Positions 10,554 through 21,353 of a DNA stretch of 64,000 nt are shown here, piece after piece (the stretch's first letter is position 1; each line of letters opens with the position of its first letter). The notes under the pieces are model-generated. The model did no database searches, was not told where the DNA came from, and saw only the letters and a list, made by a program, of their open reading frames with translations. Location: NCBI GenBank assembly GCA_944989445.1, contig CALYLW010000121.1, forward strand, positions 1,373,537-1,437,536, in the 5' to 3' direction. The stretch comes from Ampullaceana balthica. Lineage: Eukaryota > Mollusca > Gastropoda > Lymnaeidae. Position numbers and translations under genes: made by a program.

Positions 10554-11353
10554 TAGGGCTTCGGAAAATTAACGATTAATTTCTCGATTAATCGTTAAAA
10601 AATTTAATTTTTTAACGATTAGTCGACCCACCACTTATAAATGTACCGGAAGTCAACAAGTAAAATATTTCGGCCTATAAATATAAACTAATTTCAAGAA
10701 GATTACACGAAAATTTTGGTTCTAAACTATTGACTAACGGGAATGTTCAAAATGTTAAAGGTTATTGTGTCCATTGAGAGAAATCGTGTGCCTACCATGC
10801 AATTTTCCCTCTAAGTCTAATAACGTTTTGTTGGTCCGTGTGCAAAGTTAAAAAAAACGCGTGTGAGAAGTTGCACATTTTTCATTTTTTGTGATTTTTT
10901 TTAAAACAAAATTTGCTTCGTGGTGATTCTAAACTCTTGCGTGGTATCGATCAAATATCTGCGCAGCCGCGCTGTTTAAAGGGAACATTGCTACCATGGT
11001 TCTAACACCTGCAAACCAAACATCCACTACACTCTACAATATCAGAAACTTCAGCTGAGACTATGTAAAGCTATCTGAACGATTGTTCAGCCCTGCTGGT
11101 TATTTTGTCAATAAGACCCGCTCATCACTTCAACTAAATAATGACAATAAACTTGTCTGTTGCGTTGTTGGTTAAAAGATGTCATATAAAGACGACATTA
11201 TAGTGTTATTTCGATTTTTGACAAGTATTTTAATAAATGTTACGTATGACACCATACATTTCAATTTTTGGATTTAATAGAAATTAACGATTAATTAATT
11301 GTTAATTTTTGAAAAATTAACGATTAAATTTAAATTAATCGTTAACAGCCCTA
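10554..11353. mobile_element. hAT-type non-autonomous element, family T (TAGGGCT ends), copy 1
   Basis: Begins TAGGGCTTCGG and ends AACAGCCCTA, with inner inverted repeats built from AATTAACGATTAATTTCTCG. The flanks AAATTTTC and CAATTTTT agree at six of eight positions, compatible with an old 8-bp duplication. There is no transposase. The second copy, at 42334-43024, carries a BED-finger remnant. Confidence 0.65.
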
Positions 11354-11764
11354 CAATTTTTTGGTGATTTGTTAACGTGAAAAATATGATCATGTAAAAT
11401 CAGTTAAAACCAAACAATTATCAAAGTGACCATCAATGTGAAAAAAAATAAATAAATGATTTTCTCCACGCAAAGATACATTTGTTAAATATAGTGAGAT
11501 TAAGTATTACTTCGTTATACTATTTAATGTTAAGACAAGAAGAAATTATTTTAAAAAAATAATAGGACAGTGAATATGGCTAGTTTTCTGAAAGCAAAAA
11601 TATACTTTTCGATGACCTGCATAAATTCCCCAATAAGATTCCTTGCCTGTTAAGTATACACATGTGGATATTAGTATAATGTTACGTATTTTTACAAATG
11701 TAGATTTTAATACATGTAAGCTATATACATACGTATTTTATAATATTTATATTTTCGAGCTTAC
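11354..11764. other. probable start of nAChR intron 2
   Basis: AT-rich sequence without features. It begins, on the minus strand, with the donor GTAAGC that follows exon 2. Confidence 0.5.
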
Positions 11765-11988
11765 AAGATCAAGAATTTGGGTCAAGGTCAGGCCTAGATT
11801 GATGTCAACAGCCGTCATGGAGTCATACACTGGACGCACGCTGTTGTCGTAATTTCTGACCAGGTACGTCATCAACTTCTGCTCGTTGGATTCAAAGTGA
11901 GGCTCGAGATCTTCGAGGTCAAGTAGGTGATTGTCTTCCCAGACGTCAACAGGGGTGACGTTATAAGCCGGATCTTCGGCCCTGACTC
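11765..11988 (-). CDS. nicotinic acetylcholine receptor subunit, exon 2 (N-terminal ligand-binding domain)
   Basis: This 224-nt exon lies on the minus strand, with acceptor ...TGTAG at 11989-11990 and donor GTAAGC from 11764 down. Joined to exon 1 (phase 1) it reads VRAEDPAYNVTP, then LVRNYDNSVRPVYD and VDINLGLTLTQILDL, ending in phase 0. The amphipathic helix ending in YxxxVRPV and the following strand with LGLxLxQIxDL are hallmarks of nAChR subunits, and the family boundary before the next exon (normally starting DEKNQ) falls here. NVT at residues 30-32 is a possible glycosylation site. The exon is much more GC-rich than its surroundings. The product would be a pentameric ligand-gated cation channel of the plasma membrane. 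Exon 3 and later exons are not in view, so the subunit type cannot be named. Confidence 0.88.
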
Positions 11989-12618
11989 CTACACAAAATA
12001 CATCAGAATAAAACTTGTTAATTACTTTCCCATGTAATACACATCGGTGTTACAGCAAAGTTTAGTTATTTAAACCAAATTTGTGAGGATTTCAAACCTG
12101 TATAAATTTGTTTTAAACTTCTGTAAAGTTAAATAACGAAGGATTTCTTTGTAGACGGTGAATGGAATTAGAGCCAAACCAACACTATATCAGATTTAAT
12201 TTATTTTTAAAAATTCTTTGGAAAAAAATATTGTAAATGAAATAAACGGTTGCATAAGCAAATTTTGTAAACTGAGGTAATTTATTGATTAATTTGCTAA
12301 ATATATAATACATAAGAAAATGAAAATCTCCCATAATGAAATCTTTGTTCAGGTTATTAGTTGGGCACGTTCTCATTGGGATAGTTGTAAATATTTAAAA
12401 ATAGTAATTACTCATTTAGATAAAAGTTTCGTCTTGGTGAGAGCTATTTTAAATTTTTTTTTGTGTACTTCAATTTGTGCGTATATTGAGAAGGTGCCAA
12501 ATTGCTGGGGAAAAAAACGATTAAAGACGCAGATATATACTGGGTTTTATGCTGCTCGATTTAGACTCAAATACGGGGGAGACTTCAATCAAGCTTATAG
12601 ATTAATATATGGACAACT

Positions 12619-13259
12619 TGTAAACAGGTTATGAGTGAGCCTGACAGGACGTAACATAACATGTAAACAGGTTATGAGTGAGCCTGACAGGACGTAACAT
12701 AACATGTAAACAGGGTATGAGTGAGCCTGACAGGACGTAACATAACATGTAAACAGGGTATGAGTGAGCCTGACAGGACGTAACATAACATGTAAACAGG
12801 TTATGAGTGAGCCTGACAGGACGTAACATAACTTGTAAACAGGTTATGAGTGAACTTGACAGGACGTAACATAACATGTAAACAGGTTATGAGTGAGCCT
12901 GACAGGACGTAACATAACATGTAAACAGGTTATGAGTGAGCCTGACAGGACGTAACATAACATGTAAACAGGGTATGAGTGAGCCTGACAGGACGTAACA
13001 TAACATGTAAACAGTGTATGAGTGAGCCTGACAGGACGTAACATAACATGTAAACAGGTTATGAGTGAGCCTGACAGGACGTAACATAACATGTAAACAG
13101 GTTATGAGTGAGCCTGACAGGACGTAACATAACATGTAAACAGGGTATGAGTGAGCCTGACAGGACGTAACATAACATGTAAACAGGGTATGAGTGAGCC
13201 TGACAGGACGTAACATAACATGTAAACAGGGTATGAGTGAGCCTGACAGGACGTAACAA
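12619..13259. repeat. 43-bp minisatellite, about 15 copies
   Basis: The unit (TAAACAGGTTATGAGTGAGC... then CTGACAGGACGTAACATAACATG) recurs every 43 bp from 12619 to 13259. Units differ mainly at GGT/GGG after AACA. The order of these variants repeats in blocks of four (T,T,G,G), which suggests 172-bp higher-order duplication. There are no unique spacers, so it is not CRISPR. The period is not a multiple of three, so frames across it cycle and are not genes. Confidence 0.97.
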
Positions 13260-13671
13260 AACAGCGAACGTTTCGGCAAAGAGCCTTCCTCACCGAACAA
13301 ATAGTACACAAATAAAAGGAATATAAAGAAATAAAAAAATAAAAACTTAGCTGCGGTGAAATTCAAAGAGTCCAGGAGAGCAACAGCAAGAAGTGAAAAG
13401 TATGAGCTCATATAGGGAAGGAGAGGGTCGATTTTGGCTACATATAAAATGTGAATTTAGAGGCCGTCCATAAAGTACGTCACGCTATTTTTGACCATTT
13501 GTTACCCCCCCTTCCCCCCCTGTCACAAACTGACACAAATTTCGGGACCCTAAAGTACGTCACACTTTCGAAAATATTTTTTAATTGACACCTCATTAAA
13601 ATATTTAATTTAATACTTAAATTACACTTTACTATTAAACTGCATTAAAATATAAAATTTCCACGTAAAAG

Positions 13672-13917
13672 TAGGGATGTACCGGATTCAAAATTTTGAA
13701 ATCCGGCCGGAGCTGAATTTGGCCGGATTTATGAAGTGAAATCCGGCTGGAGCCGAAATCAGATTTGTTAAAATGGCCGGATTCCGGAATTGCCGGACCC
13801 TTTATGAATATATATACAAATTAGGGATTTATGAAGTGAAACCTGCAGAGCCGGATTTTAAAAAACAGACGGATTCCAGATATGCCGGAGCTGGAGCCGA
13901 AATCCCGTACATCCCTA
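13672..13917. mobile_element. 246-bp hAT-type MITE nested in family C
   Basis: Ends TAGGGATGTACCGG and CGTACATCCCTA form inverted repeats. A perfect 8-bp duplication CGTAAAAG flanks it (13664-13671 and 13918-13925). The interior repeats CCGGATTT/CCGGAGC motifs. No coding capacity. Confidence 0.85.
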
Positions 13918-14381
13918 CGTAAAAGAACTATCATATTATTAAAATGACTTTAATAGTAGAATAGTTAATTGTCAACAGTTTTCACAGTTATTCAATGAAA
14001 CAGTTACTCAATCTAGATCGAATTTGAAAACAAAAATTGCAAAAATTAGACTTGACAATTATATAATACACATCATTAATGTTCTACCTTTCATTTACAA
14101 TGGGTGAGGTTAAGTTTTAGATAACCTTCCGATTAAGCATTTTATTGACACAGGATAAGAATTAGATTAGCGAAACTTAATCTCAACCAGTGATTGAATA
14201 ATAAAAAGGAAACAAGACAATTTCACTAAAAAAGACTAGATTGACAAATTATGCGACCAACTCTTGTGCTATATTGAACCTGTTTATTATGGTCCTATGA
14301 ATTATGTTTAATTCAAAAATATTTACTGGACATCATCTTACAACGGTGAAGTGAAGTGTGGATCCAAAGTTACGACTGACA

Positions 14382-15100
14382 TCAATCTTTCACCAGCATC
14401 GTTTCCTGGAAGGTGGATTGCAGACAGATCAACTCGTCCTCATCTAGCCACTCAACAGCCGCTGTATGTACATTTGCTCTTCTGGCAATAACTGTCATAG
14501 GTTCTCTTTGCCTTCTAGAAGCTATTCTCAAAGGACGGATGCGTTTTATCTGAGTTGATTCTTGAGCAGTTTGGGTGGGCACATTCTCCCGAGCTCTAGC
14601 TCTGTGGTCTCCTGTATGTTTATTCGACATTGTTTGGGAGGCAAAATATAAGTGACATATTTTGCAAAATCGATCAAATAAGCTGGTAATCGTATGTTTG
14701 TACTTTTAAAACTCCTGTTGATCTTGGCATAATGTCATCAAATTTGAGAGTTTGTGCTACAAAAAAGGAAGGAAATTTATGAGAATCACATCTGCTCTTT
14801 CTGAAGCTTTGAGTCCATCAACTGTTTGGTTGATTAGGATTGGAGGAGAGAAGAATCTTGAAGGTAAAACGTGGAAATATGAGCTTCATACTCTATCGCA
14901 ACATTTCATGTCCTGATTTTTAACAATTTGTGTGAAATATTGGCTGGTACGAACATGATTGTCAAAGAATTCCTGATCCTTCAATATCAGTCCTGCTGCA
15001 TCCAATGCAGATTTATGAACACATTCAGGAGATACGCATTTCATGCTATTTTGATAAACAACAAATTCTAATGTTGCACAACATTTTAGAAAATTATTTT
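14382..15100 (-). pseudogene. decayed reading frame of the family C element
   Basis: On the minus strand, a segment from about 15100 to 14880 reads KCVSPECVHKSALDAAGLIL and further protein-like sequence up to a stop. After frame changes, 14382-14630 gives an 82-codon open frame starting MSNKHTGDHRARARE. I do not recognise the protein. Position inside the inverted repeats suggests a transposon-encoded protein, broken by stops and shifts. Confidence 0.35.
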
Positions 15101-15268
15101 TAAAGGTATTTAAATTCTACCAAAAAAAAACTATAAATAAATAAGAATTAAAAAAAAATGTGTGACATCACACATGGCCTGACCCCCCTCCCCCCTGTCA
15201 CAAAGTGTCACACTTTCCTACAGCCCCTTCCCCCCCCCCTCGGAGCGTGACGTACTTTATGGACGGCC

Positions 15269-15870
15269 CATTGTGGAAACGTCAGGTTTTGTTTAAAAAG
15301 AAAGAACGCAAAACATATTGACCAGCCCCGGGCGGAACTATCGTGTAGTTACATAAACATGAATAGAAATAATGCGTCTTGCACAATAACATTAGATTCT
15401 GGCGGCGTGCGATGTTCATTATATGAAACATAGGAATTAAATCAAATCAATAAGATTTATTTTCCGTTGAAAAATTATTCCACAACACAGGCATACAAAT
15501 CACAGGGTAAAAATAATGCACTGACAAGGGCCATGACTAAAGGGGCTTGGTAACCTACAAAATAAAACTCTAAATTTGTTTTTTAAATCATCAAAGACGC
15601 TCCTTCCGAACAGAAGATTATTGCGTCCTAAATTCTTATAAAACGCGCAGACAATGCTGGTCTGTCAGCAAATGTTTCATAAATAATAAATACTTTGTCT
15701 CAATCACCAAGGCCAACAAAAATACAGACAGGCACCTATCCTTAAATGATGACTAACAGGTCAAAGGCTGAGCTGCTACTTCAAGCTACGACTTTATTTA
15801 AATAAAAGATCAGCTGTTAAGACTGACTCTCAAAACAACAAAGGAGAAACTGCAATCTGGAAATTCATGA
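15269..15870. other. non-coding sequence with a LINE 3'-end scrap
   Basis: Contains, on the minus strand at 15595-15628, AGGACGCAATAATCTTCTGT followed by an AAGGAGCGTC match, the 3'-end motif of the CR1/L2-type LINE at 29600-29672. The rest is unrecognised. Confidence 0.45.
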
Positions 15871-16510
15871 GCAACTATAAAAAAAAACATCGAAATGGTT
15901 GGAAATTTTTTATCATATAAGTGAAAAATAAATGTGCTCAGCCTAATAAACAGCCCTTGGAGAAATAGAACAATGCCCCAAATAATAAAAAATGTATTGA
16001 AAACAACAATCTTAAAAACGGGAAGGATTCTGGCGATATCAAAAGATATCCAAATGCATCTGATCTACTGCATTGGAGGTGGTGGTTCGGGACTGCCCCT
16101 TTTCATATTTATAAACTAATATCATCCTAAAAATCACAAAGCTAGTCAGCGTACAGACAATCACCTCTTTCGACAAAGTCTAAGGATCGTGAATAGCTTC
16201 CAAGAGAGAAAAAATTACACCAAAGCAGTTTTTGCAGACCTCCAGAAAGCCACAGATAGAGTGTAGCGTACACTTTTTCTTCTGGAATAAATAATGAAAT
16301 AATTTACGAGAAGCTCTACTCACAAGTAACGTTTTACCTGAATGATCTCTTTGTGTTTTCTAAGATACGTATAGTATGTGCTACCACATAAAAGTATGTC
16401 CACGAAGAGGGCTTCTACTAGGTTCGTCACTATACTTTCCCATATTCTTTAATGACCTTCCCATGGAAGGAGAAATCACTTTAAGTATATGACCTTGGGC
16501 ACACCAAGTC
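15870..16510 (+). pseudogene. decayed non-LTR reverse transcriptase
   Basis: Broken frames on the plus strand keep RT-like blocks: YTKAVFADLQKATDRV near 16212-16264 (the A block with its aspartate) and, about 160 bases on, RGLLLGSSLYFPIFFNDLP near 16409-16462 (equivalent to the GVPQGSVLGP...INDLP block). Several stops and shifts intervene, so it is inactive. It is a different element from the intact LINE at 26210. Confidence 0.5.
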
Positions 16511-18044
16511 GAAAATAGTTATAATAATAAAATAGTCTTAGTATCTAAGTTGAAAAGGAAACTGGGAAGGGGGAGTTAATGAGTGTAAGTCGGAAAGGGG
16601 GGGGGTTGGGTAGTTGATCATGAAACATCTTTTTCACCAAAACAAAAACATTTCTATGTCGTCATCCTGCAGTGATGTAAAGTCCTGGTATCTAAATTTT
16701 TCTTTTTCATATCCACGCCTCACCATCATTGGACGACACCAGAGTAATTTTTAAAATTTATTATACAATTAACTGACATTTCAAGACTGACCAGTTAAAT
16801 TTCATGGCTGATCAATATAAAAGGATGGAACTTCGAGACAGCTTTCGGGCTAGAGAAACTTTGTTATTGATGTCTACCTTTTTCAATGAAGATTTTAAAC
16901 AAATAATCAGAATCTGTTGAATTATTTTGGTATTGTGCTTGTTCGCCGAAGAAGGCTTCCGACATTTTGTTGTTTGTTGCTGCTCTAGGGCTTAATGAAA
17001 CTTTGTTTAATTGAATTGATTGACTAAAAACCAGTTGTGTAGTCCCCATTTTCTCACTGACCAATGGTCAAGTGCCCATATCTCCAATGACCACTTTTTA
17101 AAATGATTTTGAATGGCGTAAACTCTAATTTTATCAGGAAACATTTTGAATAAAGTTGAATTTTAAATGTGTGCGTTTCTGAACATGAAATAAGGAATTT
17201 TCTCACTGACCAGTTGTTTGGCCCCCATTTGCTCGCTGACCGGTTCTTTAAGACCTATTTCCTCACTGAATAGTCGTTTAGACCCACGGCGAAAAGCTTT
17301 CACGGTAAAACCACGGGTAAACTTCTCAATAAACGTTGGTCCTGTCCAGACGAATGTTTTCCCGCGATAAAATGGACCCGTCCATCTTGATAGCACTCAG
17401 GCCATCAACACGGCTCAGACTTCTCCAGGTCGCCCCCCCCCCAACCCAACCATTTGCAATTCTGAGAAGCGTCTATAAAATAGATCAGGTTGTTTAACTT
17501 GGGAAACACAAGTCAGACGGGCATCTTGGCTGCATTAAGTTGTCGTGCGGGCCTGACGGTGTGAGAACTCTTGTGATTACCGAAATTCCATCATTGATCA
17601 TTTGTGAGTGTTTGAGGAATTGATTCAGGGTCCGCACACAGAAGGCCGAAACGGTCTCTTTCAACGCAGCATGCTCTTGTAGAATGGGCCAGGGCTGTTT
17701 TTGTCCGTACTTGGTGACGACAACATTAATATCTGTGTAACTGAGAAGAGGTCTCTTGTATAGACCAAATACTTCAGCTTAGGGAAACAAATAACAACTT
17801 GAAGTATTTATCCGAAAAGTTGCTCAACATTTTGGATGTAAGCAGTCGGCAGCTACCATCACTTAAAATGTGTGGATAAAAATAATTTTTTATGAAAGGT
17901 TTTTGCATAAAATAGAATTTTAGGGACATATTTTTTTAAGCAATGTAATTAAAATGTATGTCTCTTAGACTTTACCCCATTCAAGTTGTTGCGTTAATTA
18001 CATTTATATTAGATCACTTTCATTAGTTATTTATTTATTACAAT
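16511..18044. other. non-coding sequence with a degenerate tandem repeat
   Basis: Around 16995-17290, segments like CTCACTGACCAGTTGTTTGG recur roughly every 30-35 bases with much divergence. In minus-strand frames these give VSEKMG and VSEQMG-like repeats, probably an old minisatellite. No gene was recognised elsewhere. Confidence 0.4.
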
Positions 18045-18178
18045 ACTAGGTTGTGCTGCGGCGCCCACTTTTTTTAATGCACCTACGGCGCACACCTTTT
18101 TCAAAAGCCCAAGTAACTTATCTTTGTATGATAAATACGAAATATCCCTGAAATGTACACAAAGTATTTTATATGCTG
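18045..18178. mobile_element. hairpin-containing repeat, family G, copy 1
   Basis: Starts ACTAGGTTGTGCTGCGGCGC and carries CCTACGGCGC and AAAAGCCCAAGTAACTT motifs. Close relatives are at 25656-25815 and 63836-64000. Class unknown. The ACTAG edge followed by a GC-rich palindrome resembles family A. Confidence 0.4.
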
Positions 18179-18218
18179 AAGCGTTTGCAGGACATTGTCG
18201 TCGCAGGGCAAGGGATGT

Positions 18219-18541
18219 GGACAACAACAACAAAAACAGCAAAAACAATAAAAACAACAACAGCAGCAACAACAAAAACAACAACAACAACAGCAACAAA
18301 AACAAAACAACAACAACAAAACAAAAACAACAACGACAGCAAAACAACAACAACAAAACAACAACAACAACAAAACAAAACAACAAAACAACAACAATAA
18401 AACAACTACAACAACAACAGCAACAACAACAACAGCAACAACAACAAAGCAACAACAACAAAACAACAACAACAAAACAACAACAACAAACAACAACAAC
18501 AACAACAAAACAACAACAACAATAACAGCAACAAAAAACAA
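18219..18541. repeat. imperfect (CAA)n tract
   Basis: About 320 bases are almost entirely CAA/AACA units. Plus-strand frames read N/Q/T/K runs and minus-strand frames read V/C/L runs. These long frames come from the simple repeat and show no domain. Confidence 0.95.
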
Positions 18542-19770
18542 ACAACACTTAAAACTCTTGCCACTACCCCCCAGGACCATCAAGGAAAAAGCATTTAACA
18601 GAATTGTCATTGGAATAAGCGGCAGGCATCAATTCAAGATGGGAACAACATAATGAATTATGACAAAAAAACTGCACCAAAAATAACTAGTTTTGAACCT
18701 CCGCGTAATATGTAAAAAATGTTCCGCTAGTGATTGGCTGTAGGAGTCATATGTGTTTGAGGGACCAATCGCTATAGCTGACGGGACAGAAAGGACAGAA
18801 AGGACAGAAACTTGCCTTTTATTATATAAGATAGTGTGGAGGGTGTTTAATGTTAATCTGGAAACCAAAATGATTATCCAATAATTTAAAAAAAACCAGA
18901 GTGATGTCCCTTAGCGTTAGGCTACATAATTGAGCGTAAATATAGGCTATATATAATTATTTTACACTTCAGTTGACGTTTCTAAGGGCATTATATAATA
19001 CTAGTGGAAAAGCCTTCTAAGGCTCTCACACACGCATAGTTCATGCGTTGTTTCGGTAATTGACTTAAGTGCTAAAACAATGACGTCATTTAATATTTTT
19101 AGAGCGAAATTTTTTAATTTATTTATAATAATTTTGCGCGCCCTTTTGCCTGCCTTTCGAGCGCCTTTTTGCACGCCTATCGATGGGGATACACACTCAA
19201 ACGAAGGGCGATTATGTATTAGATAGTAATTTCAGGTTCTCGAAAGCCATCAAATTTTGTCCTTATCTTTCGTACACAGTGTTTTGAAGAAGCAATTAGT
19301 GTTTCTAACACAGTTGAATTACAAGACCTTTTCGTTTAACTTTTAACGCATGGAGAGCATGTTGACATATAAAGTATTATGGACGAGTTATCAACAAAGT
19401 ATGGATGAAGATTCCCCATATATTAAACATAGTTTTCAACAAGCTCTCTATTTGACACACTGAAATGAGATTGTATAGGGATAAACATTAAAAATAAATA
19501 TAATAAAAACTATGAAATTTGTGTTCAAGTTGCTATAAAAAATAAATGTGAGATTCTAAAAAAATAGAGAAATCAGGGGAAAACATGCACGAGCCAGACA
19601 CTTTCCCATTACTTTAGAGACTATAGAATTACTATCTGAATTAAATTTGGATAGAAATAGCAAAAAGGTTTGTTGTTGGATGGCATAACAATATTTTGAG
19701 CACTGGAAATTATAATACATAAAATGTATTGATAGTTGTGAGAACTAACCGGAATAAGTTTGAACTTTTT
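18542..19770. other. non-coding sequence
   Basis: A short (GGACAGAAA)3 repeat lies at about 18784-18810. An ACTAG edge with an AGCCTTCTAAGGCT palindrome lies at 19000-19024, like the edges of families A and G. No gene was recognised. Confidence 0.35.
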
Positions 19771-20420
19771 TTGAGGGATAATGATATTTGGTGGAGATTT
19801 CAGGTAAGTCCAGGTAATTTAAAAGACAGGAGGACGAGGTAATTATGTCAGATCGATATATCGCTCAGATGTTATTCTTTATCATAATTTACTAATTTTT
19901 AAACGTAAAAAATCTATTAGTTATGAGTTGTAATCAAAGGAGACCGGGAAAGTTCTGCATTTCCTTTTAAAAAAATTACACAATGAATTTTGAAAATTGA
20001 AGATGGTTTAAAAGTGGATGAAAATGACGGTAATACAGTTCAAAATCATGCAATTTCAAAATTTGAACTACTCCACAAAACATTTCAAAATTATATAAAG
20101 AAATATAAACTCATTTGAATGTGAAATAGGGTTACTAAAGACAAAGAATCAGAGCGGAAATTTGATATCAATGATAGGGTTCTATAAAAAATGTTTCAAT
20201 GTCAACATATGAAAGTTTACTACATTACTGAACTAAAAAAGCGAAGGTAGCCTGGAGATTTTTTATAAAAAGAAAACCATCTAAATGTTTGCACACCTTA
20301 ATATATCTGGATTTTCAGCTAACGAACTGAAACTGAAGAAAGATTATCCCGTTTAAATTTACAAACAATTTTGAATTCAACTGCCGGACTTTGTAATGGA
20401 ACTCTTTTGATGTTTAAAAG
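19771..20420 (+). pseudogene. possible decayed L1/Tx1-type LINE fragment
   Basis: Very broken plus-strand frames keep a GGDF-like motif near 19791 and KAKVAWRFFIKRKPSKCLH near 20240-20295. The latter resembles the pre-RT 'R(A/V)xWxxxGxKxTKxF' stretch of L1-like elements. Stops are frequent. The assignment rests on two short matches and is weak. Confidence 0.25.
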
Positions 20421-20796
20421 TTAAAAGGTCGCATCTGATTATAATAAAATAAAACCTCATGTTTGACAAAGTTTTAACATAATAATAATAATATTTTTTA
20501 AAAAAGCTTTTATACCAAGAATAACCATGACGAGGGCTGACAAATTCCCATTCGGGCTATTTCGAAGCAGGCGTCACTAGCCAGTCTCTTTCGGAATAAA
20601 TGATTTACAGTTCAAATATACGGTATTCTCATATAGCACTAAATATTATCTTCTCTACATCTCTCAGTGAAATTCAATGCCACAGTCAACGCAACTTGAT
20701 GTTAAGATCTATGAAGTCGTCAACAACAAACACGAGTAAGAAAATGAACAAAGAAAGTTTTCCATACTTCTAGACTTATTAATAGTAGTTTTACGA

Positions 20797-21330
20797 TTTG
20801 GTGGTTTGATGCTGTAATAAAAGGGTTTATTTGGTGATTTAATGCTGTAATAAAAGGGTTTATTTGGTGGTTTGATGCTGTAATAAAAGGGTTTATTTGG
20901 TGATTTAATGCTGTAATAAAAGGGTTTATTTGGTGGTTTGATGCTGTAATAAAAGGGTTTATTTGGTGGTTTGATGCTGTAATAAAAGGGTTTATTTGGT
21001 GGTTTGATGCTGTAACAAAAGGGTTTATTTGGTGGTTTGATGCTGTAATAAAAGGGTTTATTTGGTGGTTTGATGCTGTAATAAAAGGGTTTATTTGGTG
21101 GTTTGATGCTGTAATTAAAGGGTTTATTTGGGGGTTTGATGTTGTAATAAAAGGGTTTATTTGGGGGTTTGATGTTGTAATAAAAGGGTTTATTTGGTGG
21201 TTTGATGCTGTAATAAAAGGGTTTATTTGGTGGTTTGATGTTGTAATAAAAGGGTTTATTTGGGGGTTTGATGTTGTAATAAAAGGGTTTATTTGTTGGT
21301 TTGATGTTGTAATAAAAGGGTTTATTTGGA
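20797..21330. repeat. 33-bp minisatellite, about 16 copies
   Basis: The unit TTTGGTGGTTTGATGCTGTA... followed by ATAAAAGGGTTTA recurs every 33 bp. Because 33 is a multiple of three, the minus strand stays open and encodes repeated NKPFYYSIKPP units in a 214-codon frame (20709-21353). No signal peptide, splice site or non-repeat domain supports it as a real protein. Confidence 0.95.
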
Positions 21331-21353
21331 GAACAAAAAGAAGCCGATGTCAT

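Larger units (their letters stand above)
13462..15268. mobile_element. 1.8 kb DNA element, family C (GGCCGTCCAT ends)
   Basis: Left end GGCCGTCCATAAAGTACGTC (13462) is mirrored by GACGTACTTTATGGACGGCC (ending 15268), about 24 bp of terminal inverted repeat, followed on both sides by C-rich CCCCCCTCCC/TGTCAC segments. This end sequence is similar to what I recall for ISL2EU-type elements, but that label is tentative. Protein-like minus-strand segments remain at about 14380-15100. Related short elements are at 46008-46392 and 52713-53000. A separate 246-bp MITE is nested at 13672-13917. Confidence 0.65.

Noticed and set aside
12619..13259. CRISPR-like array
   Set aside because: Units are contiguous 43-bp repeats without unique spacers, in an animal genome; a minisatellite.
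18027..18610. Poly-Gln/Asn and poly-Val/Cys proteins
   Set aside because: These frames are translations of a CAA microsatellite in different frames and strands.
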